Shown here piece by piece: positions 10,811 through 21,368 of a stretch of DNA of 64,000 bases. This DNA comes from Cyanodermella asteris (Eukaryota; Ascomycota; Lecanoromycetes; Ostropales; Stictidaceae). A model generated the notes under the pieces. That model was not told the origin of the DNA, did not search any database, and saw nothing but the letters and a program-made list of their open reading frames with translations. The number at the start of each line of letters is the position of its first letter. Position 1 is the first letter of the stretch. The position numbers were made by a program, and so were the translations under genes. The stretch is taken from positions 810,560 to 874,559 of the forward strand of contig UYJD01000004.1 in the NCBI GenBank assembly GCA_900618795.1, given 5' to 3'.

Positions 10811-11716
10811 AATAGGGCCGTGGTCGATCAGTGATTGTGGTCTTGGATGTTTTGATCGGCTCGGAAGATGCCCTATTGAGTGTAGGCGGGCCCGGATGCT
10901 GTTTGTGACGGAAATGATTGGCTTGTGACCCAGATGGTGCGTTTGAGCTTAGGTGAGCAGCGAAAAGTCGTAGCTGCAGGCGAGCTGATTGAGAATGAAA
11001 GCACGTGTGAAGGTAGAGAGTGCAAGACTTTTGTGTCACTGATATCGAGCTGTGGTGGTGATTGAGAACGAAATGTAGAGAGAATCTGGCATCTCTTATG
11101 AAGCCAGTATCTCAAGCCTGGCTAGTCGGACATGAGCATTCAACACTGACACTGAGCGCTGCCCAAATCGGCATGACTGCGGTGCCCGCAATGCGGGCCT
11201 GGCGTCGGCGACCATGTATCAGCTGCGCTCAGCTAAGCACGAACCCGAGGCCTGAACTCTGGCCGTTTGCGCCTATTTAGAGAGAAAACACGGACAATGC
11301 CTCAGCATGGCCGCAGATGGTCTTAGCTTGATCCTTGTTTTTTCGATTCATCCACGACATGCTCAAGATCTGGACTCGTGCATTGGAGTTAATCACCACG
11401 GAGCATCGAAGCTATTTTAAGACTCATATCGCCTCATCATGGCCGACAGCTCTCAGTCAAGACCGACCCCTCAGCTAAGCTCAGCTCTTCGAGCCGTTCT
11501 CGTGTTCATAATTATCAAGTCGTGGGCGCTTGACCCACCCACTTCAGTTCACGTGTTCCAATAGTGGGAAATAGTAACAAAGCGAAGTCCGTCACGCGCT
11601 GTGCCCTGCGACAGGCCCGGGCCGATACCCAGCCGGACGCAGCCCACATAGCAGCAGCGGTAACTTTTGTGGCCCCTTGCTGGGCTTCCTGAAATTCCGA
11701 GAAGCTCGTTCAAGAA
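10811..11716. other. Intergenic region
   Basis: About 900 bases between the two related small secreted-type genes. No gene or repeat was recognised. Confidence 0.5.
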
Positions 11717-12387
11717 CTATTTGCCGTGCGAATCAAACAGTCGGCAAATGGAAAACCCCTGCATGGTACCGTTGGCCAAGGAATGACAGACACCCTTCTC
11801 AACGCTGTTGATCATAGCCAGAGGATATCTCCAATTCTTGCTCTGACCGAAATAGAGGGCTACGTCCTGATGCAGGTTTCTATCTATCATGAAGCTCCCG
11901 ATCTTGACTAGTCTGCCGTCGGGGCCTTGGCCGGTCATCGGCGTGCCTTATGTCACGTTCAAACACGGATGACTACTCGGGCCAAAGTCTTTTCCCATGC
12001 ACACCGTGCCCGGCGAAAAGCAGAACTTGAACGAGGCGTCCTGGCCGAACTTGCTGGTATGGATGGGCTTCCTGTTGGCGCCGTCGGGGAGGGGCGCGAG
12101 GCGGTGACAATGCTAAGGATGTGAGCGATTGCAAGACTGACGAGAGAAGATCACATATTGAGATGGAAGATACTGGGTATGATTACGGTTTTGCTGTGGT
12201 GTTGGCTCGCTTGCTGGTCTCGCGGATGGTCAAAAGTAAATGCATGTGGCGGAGTCAAGCTGGGCTCTGTCCCGTCCTTGCACTGCAATCGGAGCGAGGT
12301 GTAGGGAATGTCAATTCGCCGAGATTTCGGGTGCGGATTGTGAAAGAGGAGCGACAAAGATGCAGCTGAAAGAATTGCCTTCAGCAT
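11717..12387 (-). pseudogene. Small secreted-type protein, second of a related pair, interrupted
   Basis: This relative of the 10.4-10.8 kb gene starts at an ATG at 12387 with a signal-peptide-like segment (MLKAILSAASLSLLF). Similarity resumes near 12115 after a probable intron, with FKFCFSPGTVCMG, and again at 11938-11717 with GQGPDGRLVKIGSFMIDR and SVEKGVCHSLANG. The pieces do not form one continuous frame by any splicing I could see, so the gene looks damaged. Unrecognised introns are the alternative. Function is unknown. It shares the strand and spacing of its neighbour, suggesting local duplication. Confidence 0.45.
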
Positions 12388-13219
12388 AAACCTACAATGC
12401 AGGAGGTAAGCGACTTGCCTTTGCTCAAATCAGTTCAGTATGTGCGAACCATCTGACAGGTTGCCCTGACTGCCACAACGCCAAAGTCCACGTCTTTACA
12501 GCTCGAGCATCGCACCGTGTGATGTGGTCTTTCAAGCCAGGCCACCGCGTATCGATGCGGGCCCAACAATTTCGGGCGAGGCCCAAAGCCCGTCTGCATT
12601 AACAAGTCGGCTGACCTCGACCTGGGCCATCCATTGGTAGTTGTGGATACCGGTTTCTCGACCTGGTGAAATTTATTTTCGGCGTTTACCGAAGCCTAGT
12701 CTTGACCTCAGCAGGCATGGGCAATATCGTCGTCCCATATGCGTGGCTGTTGTGGAAGCAAAACATTAAGCCGCCAACAAGGCGAGCCGACGGAAGTCGT
12801 TGCGCAGGTAATTTCGTAGTTTCTTCGAATGATACCTCTATTAGCCCTTCGACAGATACATCAATGAGTAACAAAAGAGCAATACATACAGCGACTTGAG
12901 CTGGTAGTCATCTAGTTGCGTTTGACAGTATGAATGGCCCTACCCAAATAGGCGGGTATCCAAGTATCTTCGTCCAGACTTCTGTCAGCCCCCCGTGCAG
13001 ACCGGCGAAACTTCATAGGTACAGCAAAACATCGAAGGCGCAACTCCCAGAACAGCTTGTCCATAGATACCCACTTAAAAATGAAAGCAGTGTACAAGAC
13101 GGAGTCTCCACCACCATCACGAGACAGGCCTCAAGCCCACTCACACCTCGCTCCCCCCCGTCTCTCTCACCTTCAAATTCACCGTCGCACTCGCCATGGG
13201 GTAATCTCCCGTCGTCTGA
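12388..13219. other. Intergenic region
   Basis: About 830 bases between secreted-protein genes. It has short open frames only and no recognised feature. Confidence 0.45.
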
Positions 13220-13726
13220 TTATTTTGGCGCTCCGACTCCCCCCCCATCGCCCTCATTCAACAGCAATCTCGCACAATAGGCAATGTCCGGCAAATTGAC
13301 GCACCCCGAAAGATCCGTCCTTGGCGTCACCGTCGCCACCCACTTGGCGCAGTACTGGCCCCCGACCTCCTGTGCATCCCAATCGCTTCCGGTGGTGCTG
13401 AGGTCCAGCTGCTCGCCCTCGACCAGCTTGAAGAGGCCGCGGGTGCTGACGGATCTGAAACCCAAGAGTGTCGGTGCGTTGTCCCCGAGGGAAGTGTTCA
13501 TCGGGACGCCGTAGAAAGCGTGTGCTTCGACGATCCAATGTTGCGGGTGGCAGCCGTGCTGGGCGAAGAAGTCGAGCGTGAGCTGGGCGCTTGTGTTGTA
13601 TTTGAGGCCGTAGTATCCGTCGCGCTTTTGGATGTCGCTGCCGATGGGTTCGGGGGATGCTGTCGCGAATGGAAGCGAGAGGCTGGCCAGCAGGGTGGAA
13701 AAATGGAAAAATGACTTCGCGAGCAT
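13220..13726 (-). CDS. Small secreted protein with Kex2-type propeptide
   Basis: Hypothetical secreted protein, 168 residues. The ATG at 13726 opens a signal peptide (MLAKSFFHFSTLLASLSLPF, then ATA-SPEP). It is followed by a short acidic propeptide ending in the dibasic Lys-Arg of SDIQKR, a Kex2 processing site. The mature part has four cysteines (HGCHPQH, QYCAKW, SGCVNL, AYCARL), consistent with two disulfides, and possible N-glycosylation sites (NTSA, NTSL). It is a single exon. A T-rich tract lies just upstream on the plus strand. Size and layout fit secreted fungal proteins, including candidate effectors, but no family was recognised. Confidence 0.75.
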   Translation of the reverse strand: MLAKSFFHFSTLLASLSLPFATASPEPIGSDIQKRDGYYGLKYNTSAQLTLDFFAQHGCHPQHWIVEAHAFYGVPMNTSLGDNAPTLLGFRSVSTRGLFKLVEGEQLDLSTTGSDWDAQEVGGQYCAKWVATVTPRTDLSGCVNLPDIAYCARLLLNEGDGGGVGAPK

Positions 13727-14625
13727 TGTGAAGATAGTTTTTTTCCTTTTTTTTATTTTTAGGGGCGGTTTCACGGGAAATATGATTTGGGTCCTGAAGC
13801 AATCGAAAACGGGGAGTGGGAGAACAGATATCTGGCGTTTGCCGCCATGGCGGAGATCAAGCTGACAGGGTCAATGAAGCGGCCGTTTCACAGTCGGTCG
13901 GGAGGGAAAATCTGCTAGACCTTTTCCGCCACAAGGTCTCTTTGCAACAAGCTTCAGGTGCCAGCGAAGCGACACGGTGAATGCGCTGCCCCAGCCGTGG
14001 CAGTTTCCCGGTGTCATTCAATTTCGGCCGCGATTTGACCACGCTGTGGGTCCTTGCCGTGCGATCTCTCTACAACAAAGCAAACGCATGTGGCATTCGT
14101 GTCATAGCCCAACTCGGTGTCTGACGCATGCATCGAAGCTCTCACAGGTGGCTAACAATGTAAATGCAACAAGTTCATCGGAATATAAAAATGTTGTACA
14201 AAATGCATTGATGAGGCCGTGAGGCCGGAAACGACGAATCTTTCCTTCCCGATCTCTTTTGGTCCTGTATTTGTGTATAGCCCGAATGCCTTTTTATCCA
14301 TGCGAACGCCATGCTGAAAAGAAACCAAACGAAGGTGGGTATCTCAGACGAACGCATCCGCGTCCAAACCGTAGCGACCGTGAACAGTCACACTGCGAAA
14401 GCAGTAAAAATAAGACATGCAAGAAAAGAATATCCGACACCACCCAGTTTGCCTTGAAGCTGCCAATCAGTCCTGTCCGAGTTTCGGTTCATCCGTGTGG
14501 CACTGGGGTGAGTGTGAGGCTTCCAGTAATCAAACGCCGCGGAACTTTTGCCTCCATATTTCGATGCTCTTGCGATATCGCGAGTTTTGTGTAGGTCTTC
14601 CGGCGAACAATTTTCCCGAGTTGAG
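13727..14625. other. Intergenic region
   Basis: About 900 bases upstream of the secreted-protein gene and downstream of the kinase. No gene was recognised. Confidence 0.5.
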
Positions 14626-15894
14626 TTAAAAGTCCAACCCCTGCAACCACTCTCGGGCCCCAACTCTCGCGCCTGCATCCAGACACAACCCTTTTGCCAC
14701 GGTCTTGGCCACAAACCCGCCCTTCATGATTCTTGTCGCTTGACCGCTTCCGCGCACACTGCCCAGCACATCACCCCTTGCCGCCATCGCCGTTCTCTGA
14801 ATATTCATCCTCGCTTCCGAATACGGCTCTGTTCCGGTCGCAGCGAATGCCAAACATACGGCAGTCGCCCAGACGTCTGCTTTCCGTCGATCGACCACTT
14901 TGGCGAATGTGCGTGTGGAAAAGCGGAACGATTCGAGAAGTTCGGGAGAGGCGTAGGTGGTCGTGATGGCATCATCGGCAGATGCAAGTTCGCGGTCGGC
15001 TGGGGTCTCGGAGCCGATGAGGGCGGACGAGAAGTCGATGAGGATCGGGAGGTAAGTTGATACGGCAAGCGGATTGAGTTCGACGGCGGAGCCGGGCGGG
15101 ACAACGCGTCGCATCAGGATGTTCTCTGCTTTGATATCGCCGTGGACGACACCACGATCGTGTAGCCATGCCAGGCCTGAGATGAGCTGGCGAGCAAGAT
15201 CTTTCCAGGTAGTCTCTCCGATTACAGGATCGTACATTGTGGCTGTTGAGAGCTGCAGCACGGAAAGTCGATTTGCAACCAGGCGCGATAGTGTCAAGTC
15301 GACGAAATCGAGGACGAGCGCCCCATTCGTCTGATCTTGACCGTGGAAACCAACAATGTAAGACGATGCTTCGCGATCGGCAGTCACGTAAGTCAGCACA
15401 CGGGCCTCGCGGTCGATAATCCTTCGTGCAGACTTCTGATTGGGCACCTTGATGGCCAGCACTGCACCGCGTGAAGCCATATTAGGCGATGGCGGTGGCG
15501 TCAGACTCCCTCGAATTGTTTCTGCTTCTCGGGCCGGGTCTCTGATCTCTTCTGCGACTGCTACGTTTGACCACGCCCCTGCTCCGATCTGTTTCCCCAC
15601 ACTATACTTGCCCACGAAAGCTTTCGGTACTGTTGCGGCCCACGATGGTACAGGTCGTTCCTCGAGCGAGGCTCTAGGCGTCAGTGGTAGCTGCAGCTTT
15701 GGTGTCTGTGTTTGACACATGATAGCTGGTCGCTTGACAGGGGTGACGGGTGGTGAGAGCATGTTGAGATCGGAATTTTGCAGGTCATATATGTTTGTGG
15801 TGGTCTGGATTGGATTCAAACGTTTGCCTGACAGTACCGAGGGGGCCATGGCCAATCTGGGCTCAGGCGAGTCCTGGATCTTGGTATTATTCAT
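14626..15894 (-). CDS. Protein kinase-domain protein with DFS motif
   Basis: Predicted Ser/Thr protein kinase, 422 residues, single exon. I chose the ATG at 15894 (MNNTKIQDSPEPR); the frame extends upstream only with non-ATG codons. After about 95 disordered, Pro-rich residues comes a glycine loop (GKQIGAGAWSNVAVAEE), the VAIK-type lysine (AVLAIKVP), the catalytic loop VVHGDIKAENIL, the metal-binding Asp in DFSSA (Ser replaces Gly of DFG), and YASPELL in place of APE. An insertion lies between the glycine loop and the lysine. All catalytic residues are present, so activity is plausible. It is a fungal-type divergent kinase, and no specific subfamily was recognised. Confidence 0.85.
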   Translation of the reverse strand: MNNTKIQDSPEPRLAMAPSVLSGKRLNPIQTTTNIYDLQNSDLNMLSPPVTPVKRPAIMCQTQTPKLQLPLTPRASLEERPVPSWAATVPKAFVGKYSVGKQIGAGAWSNVAVAEEIRDPAREAETIRGSLTPPPSPNMASRGAVLAIKVPNQKSARRIIDREARVLTYVTADREASSYIVGFHGQDQTNGALVLDFVDLTLSRLVANRLSVLQLSTATMYDPVIGETTWKDLARQLISGLAWLHDRGVVHGDIKAENILMRRVVPPGSAVELNPLAVSTYLPILIDFSSALIGSETPADRELASADDAITTTYASPELLESFRFSTRTFAKVVDRRKADVWATAVCLAFAATGTEPYSEARMNIQRTAMAARGDVLGSVRGSGQATRIMKGGFVAKTVAKGLCLDAGARVGAREWLQGLDF

Positions 15895-17454
15895 TTTGGT
15901 CTCCGTGTGTCGCGTCCGCTCCGCGCGTCCGTCCTCGTTTTTAGCTTCCCGGTGATGGCGATACCAGTAAGATGCGTCCGTTGTCCGGTGTGGGACTACG
16001 CACCTCACTGACCGAAACCCAATTAACCGTGTGCAAAGCCGTGAGTCCAGATGGCATCGACTAAGAGACTTCGTTGTCGCGGAGAGCTAACCTTTTTTTT
16101 TTTTTTCGAGTCGCCTCAGAAACCAAAAAAAATGGTTGCGCAACCCCGAGGCGCCGCTCAACGTCTCGGTGGATTCTGAGTTGGATGTCTGGCGCAGTAC
16201 TAGTAGTGAGTATGCGCCTGCCGGGCTACGTGGATGCGCTGCGTTTCAGGTGACGTCTTACAAACTGGCGCAGGGCAATGCTCGACCGCGCATAACCGTC
16301 GAGATACCGAACCGTCGGCGGTGGAGACCAAAACGCTGCAGAACGTGGAGTAAGTAGTTATACAACAGGCGAAAAGGACCAAACAATCGAAAGAGAAGAG
16401 GAATCGCTAGCGAAAGCACACGGCAGTCGAAGGAACTGGGGTACAAGGGGCGAGAGGTGGCGCCGAGGGGACAGAGCGCGAAGGTGGTCGACTTTAGCTG
16501 CTCCGAGACATACTAGAGGCAGCGAGATGGACACCGGACGGCGCTACGTCGAGTGAGGAAGTCTCAGCGTCCAGGCGTCCAGTCCAGTTCAGTCCAGCGA
16601 CTGGACCCGGCGAGTCGCGACAAAAAGGCCTCGAAAGCCAAAGGTGTTGCCTCGATGGCCGACGCAGCAGCAGACGGATGGTGCAGACTGGCGTCGGCAA
16701 AAACATGAAAGTAAGATTAGATCACCATCGATGCAGTGAGGTGGAAAAGGTGGAAAGGATGGCGAGGGTGATTTGACACCCTGGACGTGATTGGCGAGCG
16801 CACGCACGAGGCCACCCGCCGGCAGTTATTCGTTCGACCATTTGCAACCTCGAACCGGCCTTGCAACAAAGCCAGGCTGCTGCCAGACCGCCGGAAAATG
16901 CGGTTCTCTTTCGCCGCGAACGTCGCACTATGGCAATCTTGCTCGACCGGGAGACTGAACTGCGGGCGAGCCGACTCTGTGCAGGACCGCGACCCGTAGT
17001 TTGACATGTGTCGAGCATCTGGCGAGGGCCAGTTCTGCGACCTCCTGCACGCTATCGGATATTCGCCGGTTCCTGGTCTTATAGTGCGTCGACTCGCCAG
17101 ATGGCCAAGCATTGACCATTGGTCGCAGGCAGGTCATTGTTAATTCTCAGCAGACCGCAGCAAGGCGGTGCGAGAGTCCTTGTTGCGCTTCGCCAAAGCG
17201 TCTGGCCAAGAGGTCAGAGAATTTGAGACCGCATGCTGTGCTCGTTTCTGAGACACACTTGCACTCGTGGAGGCGGCGAGACCTCAAGGGCTCAAAATAG
17301 ACAACGAAGGCTTGGAATGTGTGCTCGTGCAGCGATGACGTTAGGTGACACAAGTCGAAAGGGCGAAGATCGGAAATCTTCGCTTTGGTCTGCAGCGGGG
17401 GTCAGAGATAAGGCCACTACGTTGATCGACGGCTTTTGCGGGTTAACTGGAAAC
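15895..17454. other. Gene-poor region upstream of the kinase
   Basis: About 1.5 kb with no supported gene. A run of 14 T residues lies at 16093-16106 near the expected kinase promoter. Open frames on both strands are short and overlap one another without family features. Confidence 0.55.
16093..16106 (+). repeat. Poly-T tract
   Basis: Fourteen consecutive T (poly-A on the kinase strand), about 200 bases upstream of the kinase start. It may be nucleosome-excluding promoter sequence, which is inferred. Confidence 0.8.
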
Positions 17455-17694
17455 TACTCCATTGCAGGGATTCGAAACGTTAATTCCTTCGTAGACCCAC
17501 GTTAGGGTCCGATAGAAAGCTTTCCCACATCCTCAGTCACTACTTCTAGTATTTTGTGGGTAAGTACGGCCCGCGCGTTCGAATCCCGCATCCTTTGCAG
17601 CGTTAAAATTGGTGGGAAACTGGTTGAACAAGTGCTAACACAATCTATGGTGGGTCTTTCAAGAATTAACGTTCCGAACCCCTGTAAGGGAGTA
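17455..17694. mobile_element. MITE-like element with about 40-bp inverted repeats and TA flanks
   Basis: A 240-bp element. The left end (17457-17498) and the reverse complement of the right end (17652-17692) align over about 40 bases. The left end starts CTCCATTGCAGGGATTCG and the right starts CTCCCTTACAGGGGTTCG, then both share AACGTTAATTC and GACCC. Each end is flanked by a TA dinucleotide (17455-17456 and 17693-17694), as expected for Tc1/mariner-type target duplications. Several differences between the arms are C/T or G/A, consistent with age or RIP-like mutation. There is no transposase, so it would need one supplied in trans. Confidence 0.7.
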
Positions 17695-19030
17695 AATCGA
17701 CGCGATGGACCAACGTGGTAGCAGAAGTGAAGCAAACTGATTGCAAACTTGAGACGCATTAGCGCTACATGCACGTGGAGAATCGCCAATGCCCCAACTG
17801 AACACTCCATTCATGAGTCGTAGACAGAAGCCAATTCCTCGCATGGGATCGAAAGTGGCATCGCACGGACCAGACTCCATGCGCAAGCTTGATATGAGAA
17901 GAAGAGACTGAGCTGGTCACATACGGCAAAGCGCGAAAACGTGATCAGACCAAACACTGAGTAATTTTCGTAGAATGTTTTCAGGAGAGAATTAACGTCC
18001 CCATATTGTTGCCAGATGTTCTGGGCACAACTAGAAAAAGCCAGAGCAATATTTTTGTTTGGATAAAATTTTTCGAATGTGTCATTTTAATGCCATGCCA
18101 CCAACTTGCCAAAGTACATACATTTGATTCTTATCAAGGGTGACTGCCGGGCCTCGTGCTCGTTCCTCACTTTCACTAACGCAGGAACCCTCGGGCGGGC
18201 CCAATCGCATTTGAGTCAACGTCACTGGTGAACTTGATGAGACGGCTTGGTGACGGGCAGCATTGCAACCCCTCAAATCACTGAACGGAACACAAAGCCA
18301 CAAAGGCTCGCGAAACATGAGGCATAGACTTCATTTAATTGACACCATGAAAGATCACCTTCTACAGGTACCCCGTGTTTTAGAGCGGCTCGTGTTCACG
18401 AAAAAAATCCGTCAGTCGGAAGCCAAGCCAGACTTTGAGGCTGAAGATTACCGTTAGCCGTCAAGCTCAATCAGAGCCGTGATTGGGTCAGATGTGGGAG
18501 CGAGCCTCAAACGTGCGCGTAATGCCCCCCCCCCCGGTGGCTTGGAGCTGGCTTGACTCGAGTCTGCTTCGAAGCCGACAAATAAAGCTCGGCATCGACC
18601 GTTGAGCCAAGCGGGCTCGCTGACGCAACCGACCTCGACTTCGAAACATTGCGACCCGACCCGCCTGTCGAAAGATGGGCGTCACCGAAAAGTCCCCCCG
18701 GGGGCTCCCACGACCGTGTATGTGGGGGGTCGACTTACGTGCGTTAGCGGACGGTGCGGCCGAAGCGCGCTCGGATTGCCTTTTCTTCCCCCGCTTCGCA
18801 TCCTGGGATGGCGATTGGATGGACGAAATGTAGCCTTGAGTACATCGAAGACATGATTTGAATGCTTATAATTAATACGCTTCAGCCCCACCGTTCTTCG
18901 CTTCGATTCGCCTTGAACTTTCGTCCGACGATTTGAACGGCCTCGTCACTGTACAATTTCACCCCTACACTCATCCCTGGCATACCTTGCTGTACCCAAT
19001 TCGAATACGCGACATATTGAGTCGACAAAG
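17695..19030. other. Gene-poor region
   Basis: About 1.3 kb without a supported gene. It includes an 11-base poly-C run at 18525-18535 and a short GAATTAACGT match near 17985 to the arm of the MITE-like element, which could be a fragment of another copy. The 5' exon of the DUF2306 gene may lie in the last part. Confidence 0.45.
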
Positions 19031-19993
19031 TTCTCAGACCGCTGGCTCGCGATTCCCTTCTTCATCTTCTGCTTGGCCGTGCTCCCCAAAATCAACATTC
19101 CCAACTGGCTCTGCCGTCCTGGGCCCCGATATCTCGGTGTACAATCTGCTCCCGGCGAATGCTACTATTACCTCAACTTTCCCCGCTTGAAATGGGGAAT
19201 TTTCCTGCACCTCATCTCCGTGCTTCTCTCCGGTCTCCTGGCCGTGTTGCAATTCACACCTGCCATCAGGAAATACAGACGCTTCCACCGCATCGCAGGA
19301 TACGTTTCCACCCTGTTGGCGTTTTTGGGCATCGCGACCTCGTTAGTGATCATCGACAAGGCTTTCGTCGGGGGCAGTGAAAACCTCGTTGTAGCGGGCT
19401 GCACTGCGGCAATGTCCGCGTACGCGCTAGCAAAAGGCGTTAGCGAGGCGAGAGCGAAGAACCTGGCTAGTCATCGTGATTGGATGCTCCGTGCGTGGAT
19501 GTACCTGGGCACCATCGCCACCATGAGGCTAGTAACTCCGTTCCTGGCGGCGCTGGTCAGCTTCGCGCCGGCCTTTAAGCAGCACATGGCGATGCCCTGT
19601 GAGGTTGTGTTGGAAATTCTCCATAACGATTCCGCGGCCGTCTATGCCAGGTACCCAATTTGCAGACCGGAGATGTTGGCGCAGGGATTGAATCCGACGA
19701 ACAGGGCGGTGGTGGCCGCGAATCTGGCGGGCGAGACGGAAGTTGAGTTTGCGGCGGCCTTGCAGGCGACTTTTGGCACTGCCATGTGGCTTGCCTTGTT
19801 GGTGCACACGATTGGCACCGAATTGTATCTGAGGCGGACCAAGCCTGGTTCGTCAAAGCAAGTCAGCATCGAAGCCGCGGCGCCGGTCAAGACGGCTTCT
19901 GCGACGAATGCAGCTGAGAAGGCCGTCAGCTCGGCGATTTATGATCAAAAGACATTGCCGCAGCTGAGGGAGTTGACGTCTCTGACCAGGTAA
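19031..19993 (+). CDS. DUF2306-type multi-pass membrane protein (5' end unresolved)
   Basis: Predicted integral membrane protein of the DUF2306 family, function unknown. About six hydrophobic segments are visible: WLAIPFFIFCLAVLP, GIFLHLISVLLSGLLAVLQF, YVSTLLAFLGIATSLVI, LVVAGCTAAMSAYALA, YLGTIATMRLVTPFLAALV and TAMWLALLVHTIGTELYL. Conserved motifs include RFHRIAGY and SHRDWMLRAW. The frame is open well upstream of 19031, but no ATG occurs in it before internal ones. A 5' exon must lie further left, perhaps spliced at the TTCTCAG ending near 19037, or the start is lost. The stop is at 19991-19993. The C-terminal tail is Ala-rich and likely cytosolic. Confidence 0.8.
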   Translation, partial: FSDRWLAIPFFIFCLAVLPKINIPNWLCRPGPRYLGVQSAPGECYYYLNFPRLKWGIFLHLISVLLSGLLAVLQFTPAIRKYRRFHRIAGYVSTLLAFLGIATSLVIIDKAFVGGSENLVVAGCTAAMSAYALAKGVSEARAKNLASHRDWMLRAWMYLGTIATMRLVTPFLAALVSFAPAFKQHMAMPCEVVLEILHNDSAAVYARYPICRPEMLAQGLNPTNRAVVAANLAGETEVEFAAALQATFGTAMWLALLVHTIGTELYLRRTKPGSSKQVSIEAAAPVKTASATNAAEKAVSSAIYDQKTLPQLRELTSLTR

Positions 19994-20152
19994 TTTGACA
20001 GGCGCTCAGTCTTGCTAGACTTTAATCAAGAGTGGACATGTCTGCATCGCATTCTACCCCTGCACCGCTCATCAGGTTTCAAGAGATGTGCTCAAGCGGT
20101 TCAGTGAGCCTGACCACCTGACGCAAGCTGAAAAGCATCGGCCGAATGATGT

Positions 20153-20611
20153 CTATCGGCAGTGCTTACATTTGTCCGGGGTGCACGTTTCTGACGATGA
20201 TCCTCTCCTCCCTTCAACGTTGGTCCCAGACGATGTAGCGTCCCTACTTCCACGTGGACCCATGCCGCCGGGAAGCGAAGGGGCTGATGCAAGCGCAGCT
20301 GCCACCCCTGCTTGGCCAGTGGCCGCCTGCGCTGTCTTCTGGGCCTTTCGCCGCCGATCTATCTTGTTCTCTCGCCTCATTTTTGTCCCTGACAGATTAT
20401 TGATCGATGTTCTGCGAATGGACTTGCCTGATTTGTGGCTGGTCTGCGAGCTTTCGGATTCATTTCCATCAGGTTCATCATCAGTGCCGCCGAGAGAAGA
20501 GCTATGGCCAGCATCGGACAGCTCCGCGAGATTGCTTGAAGCGCGACTGCGCCGGAGCGGAGCGGCTGTATGGCTGCCTGGATCCCCGGCAGTATCTTCC
20601 GCGTGGTTCAT
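20153..20611 (-). CDS. Hypothetical Ser/Arg-rich protein ending in a Cys cluster
   Basis: No function recognised. The frame is open from about 20720 but its first ATG is at 20611 (MNHAEDTAGDPGSHT), giving 152 residues. It is rich in Ser, Arg, Gly and Asp, largely disordered, with a basic stretch (TKMRRENKIDRRRKAQK) and a C-terminal ETCTPDKCKHCR, which could bind metal or be lipidated. The gene may have an upstream exon. A plus-strand open frame (20088-20771) covers the same DNA but has no family features. The minus-strand reading is preferred on composition alone. Confidence 0.35.
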   Translation of the reverse strand: MNHAEDTAGDPGSHTAAPLRRSRASSNLAELSDAGHSSSLGGTDDEPDGNESESSQTSHKSGKSIRRTSINNLSGTKMRRENKIDRRRKAQKTAQAATGQAGVAAALASAPSLPGGMGPRGSRDATSSGTNVEGRRGSSSETCTPDKCKHCR

Positions 20612-20722
20612 CGTTTCTGATGCCCGCAAATTTGCAGAATCTTGGTCGATGATGTCCCGTTCGTGGTCTGATGGTCGGATGCACAAATTTGAAGAGATGG
20701 GTAATTTATCAGATCGTCTTTC

Positions 20723-21368
20723 AGACCCTCAACCGCCCTGTGGTAAATCATGTAACCCGCTGGCCATGTAATCGTCTGTTTGGATTGCCTCTTGGGGGCT
20801 CTTGAAGGTTGGATCAAGCGGCTGTTCAGCTTATTCAGACTCCTATGATGCTGTTCGACAAATCGCCGCTGATGCACACAGTAGCAATCCCGAGAAAGAC
20901 CACGCCTGATGACTGATGCGCGCACTGAACAAAAGCGAGGAGTTGACAATGTCAAAGGCGAAGTGAGTACTTGAGATGATTTGAGTTGCGAACGAAGCTC
21001 TAGTCTTGTCATCGGAGGCAGGAAATTCATTATCGCGCTATGATACAGGACGACTCAGATGCTTACTCACATGTAGAGGGGGAGACGTGGCTTGGCATCG
21101 GCAAACGACATTCATGCAAGAAACGACTCCCAAAGGCTGGAGTGAACACCGAATTTGCCGCATTCCTCAAAGACAACCCTGTAGACATTCGTCGGGCAGC
21201 ACAGTGCTTTGAGGGTGTGTGTTTCCGACTGAATCAAAGTTTGGTGCATCTTTCGCCTTTTCGGAATTGGCTGAGCTGTTTGCGTGTGACTTGCCGAATT
21301 GTACTGCCGCAGGCAGCGTTTGATGCCGCATGGCTAGTGCCACGCCATAAAAGCAGCGCTGAGATTAA
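20723..21368. other. Intergenic region
   Basis: About 650 bases. A plus-strand frame at 21040-21414 overlaps the end of the FMN dehydrogenase gene and is not supported as a gene. Confidence 0.4.

Noticed and set aside
16717-17112. 131-residue minus-strand open frame
   Set aside because: Several overlapping frames of similar length on both strands, with no features.
17525-17600. tRNA-like GTTCGAATCCCGC (T-arm/B-box look) at about 17577
   Set aside because: No matching acceptor stem or D arm upstream, and the T stem has a mismatch. It lies inside the MITE-like element.
20088-20771. 227-residue plus-strand open frame
   Set aside because: No family features. The opposite strand has a more protein-like charged composition with a Cys cluster at its end, though neither is strong.
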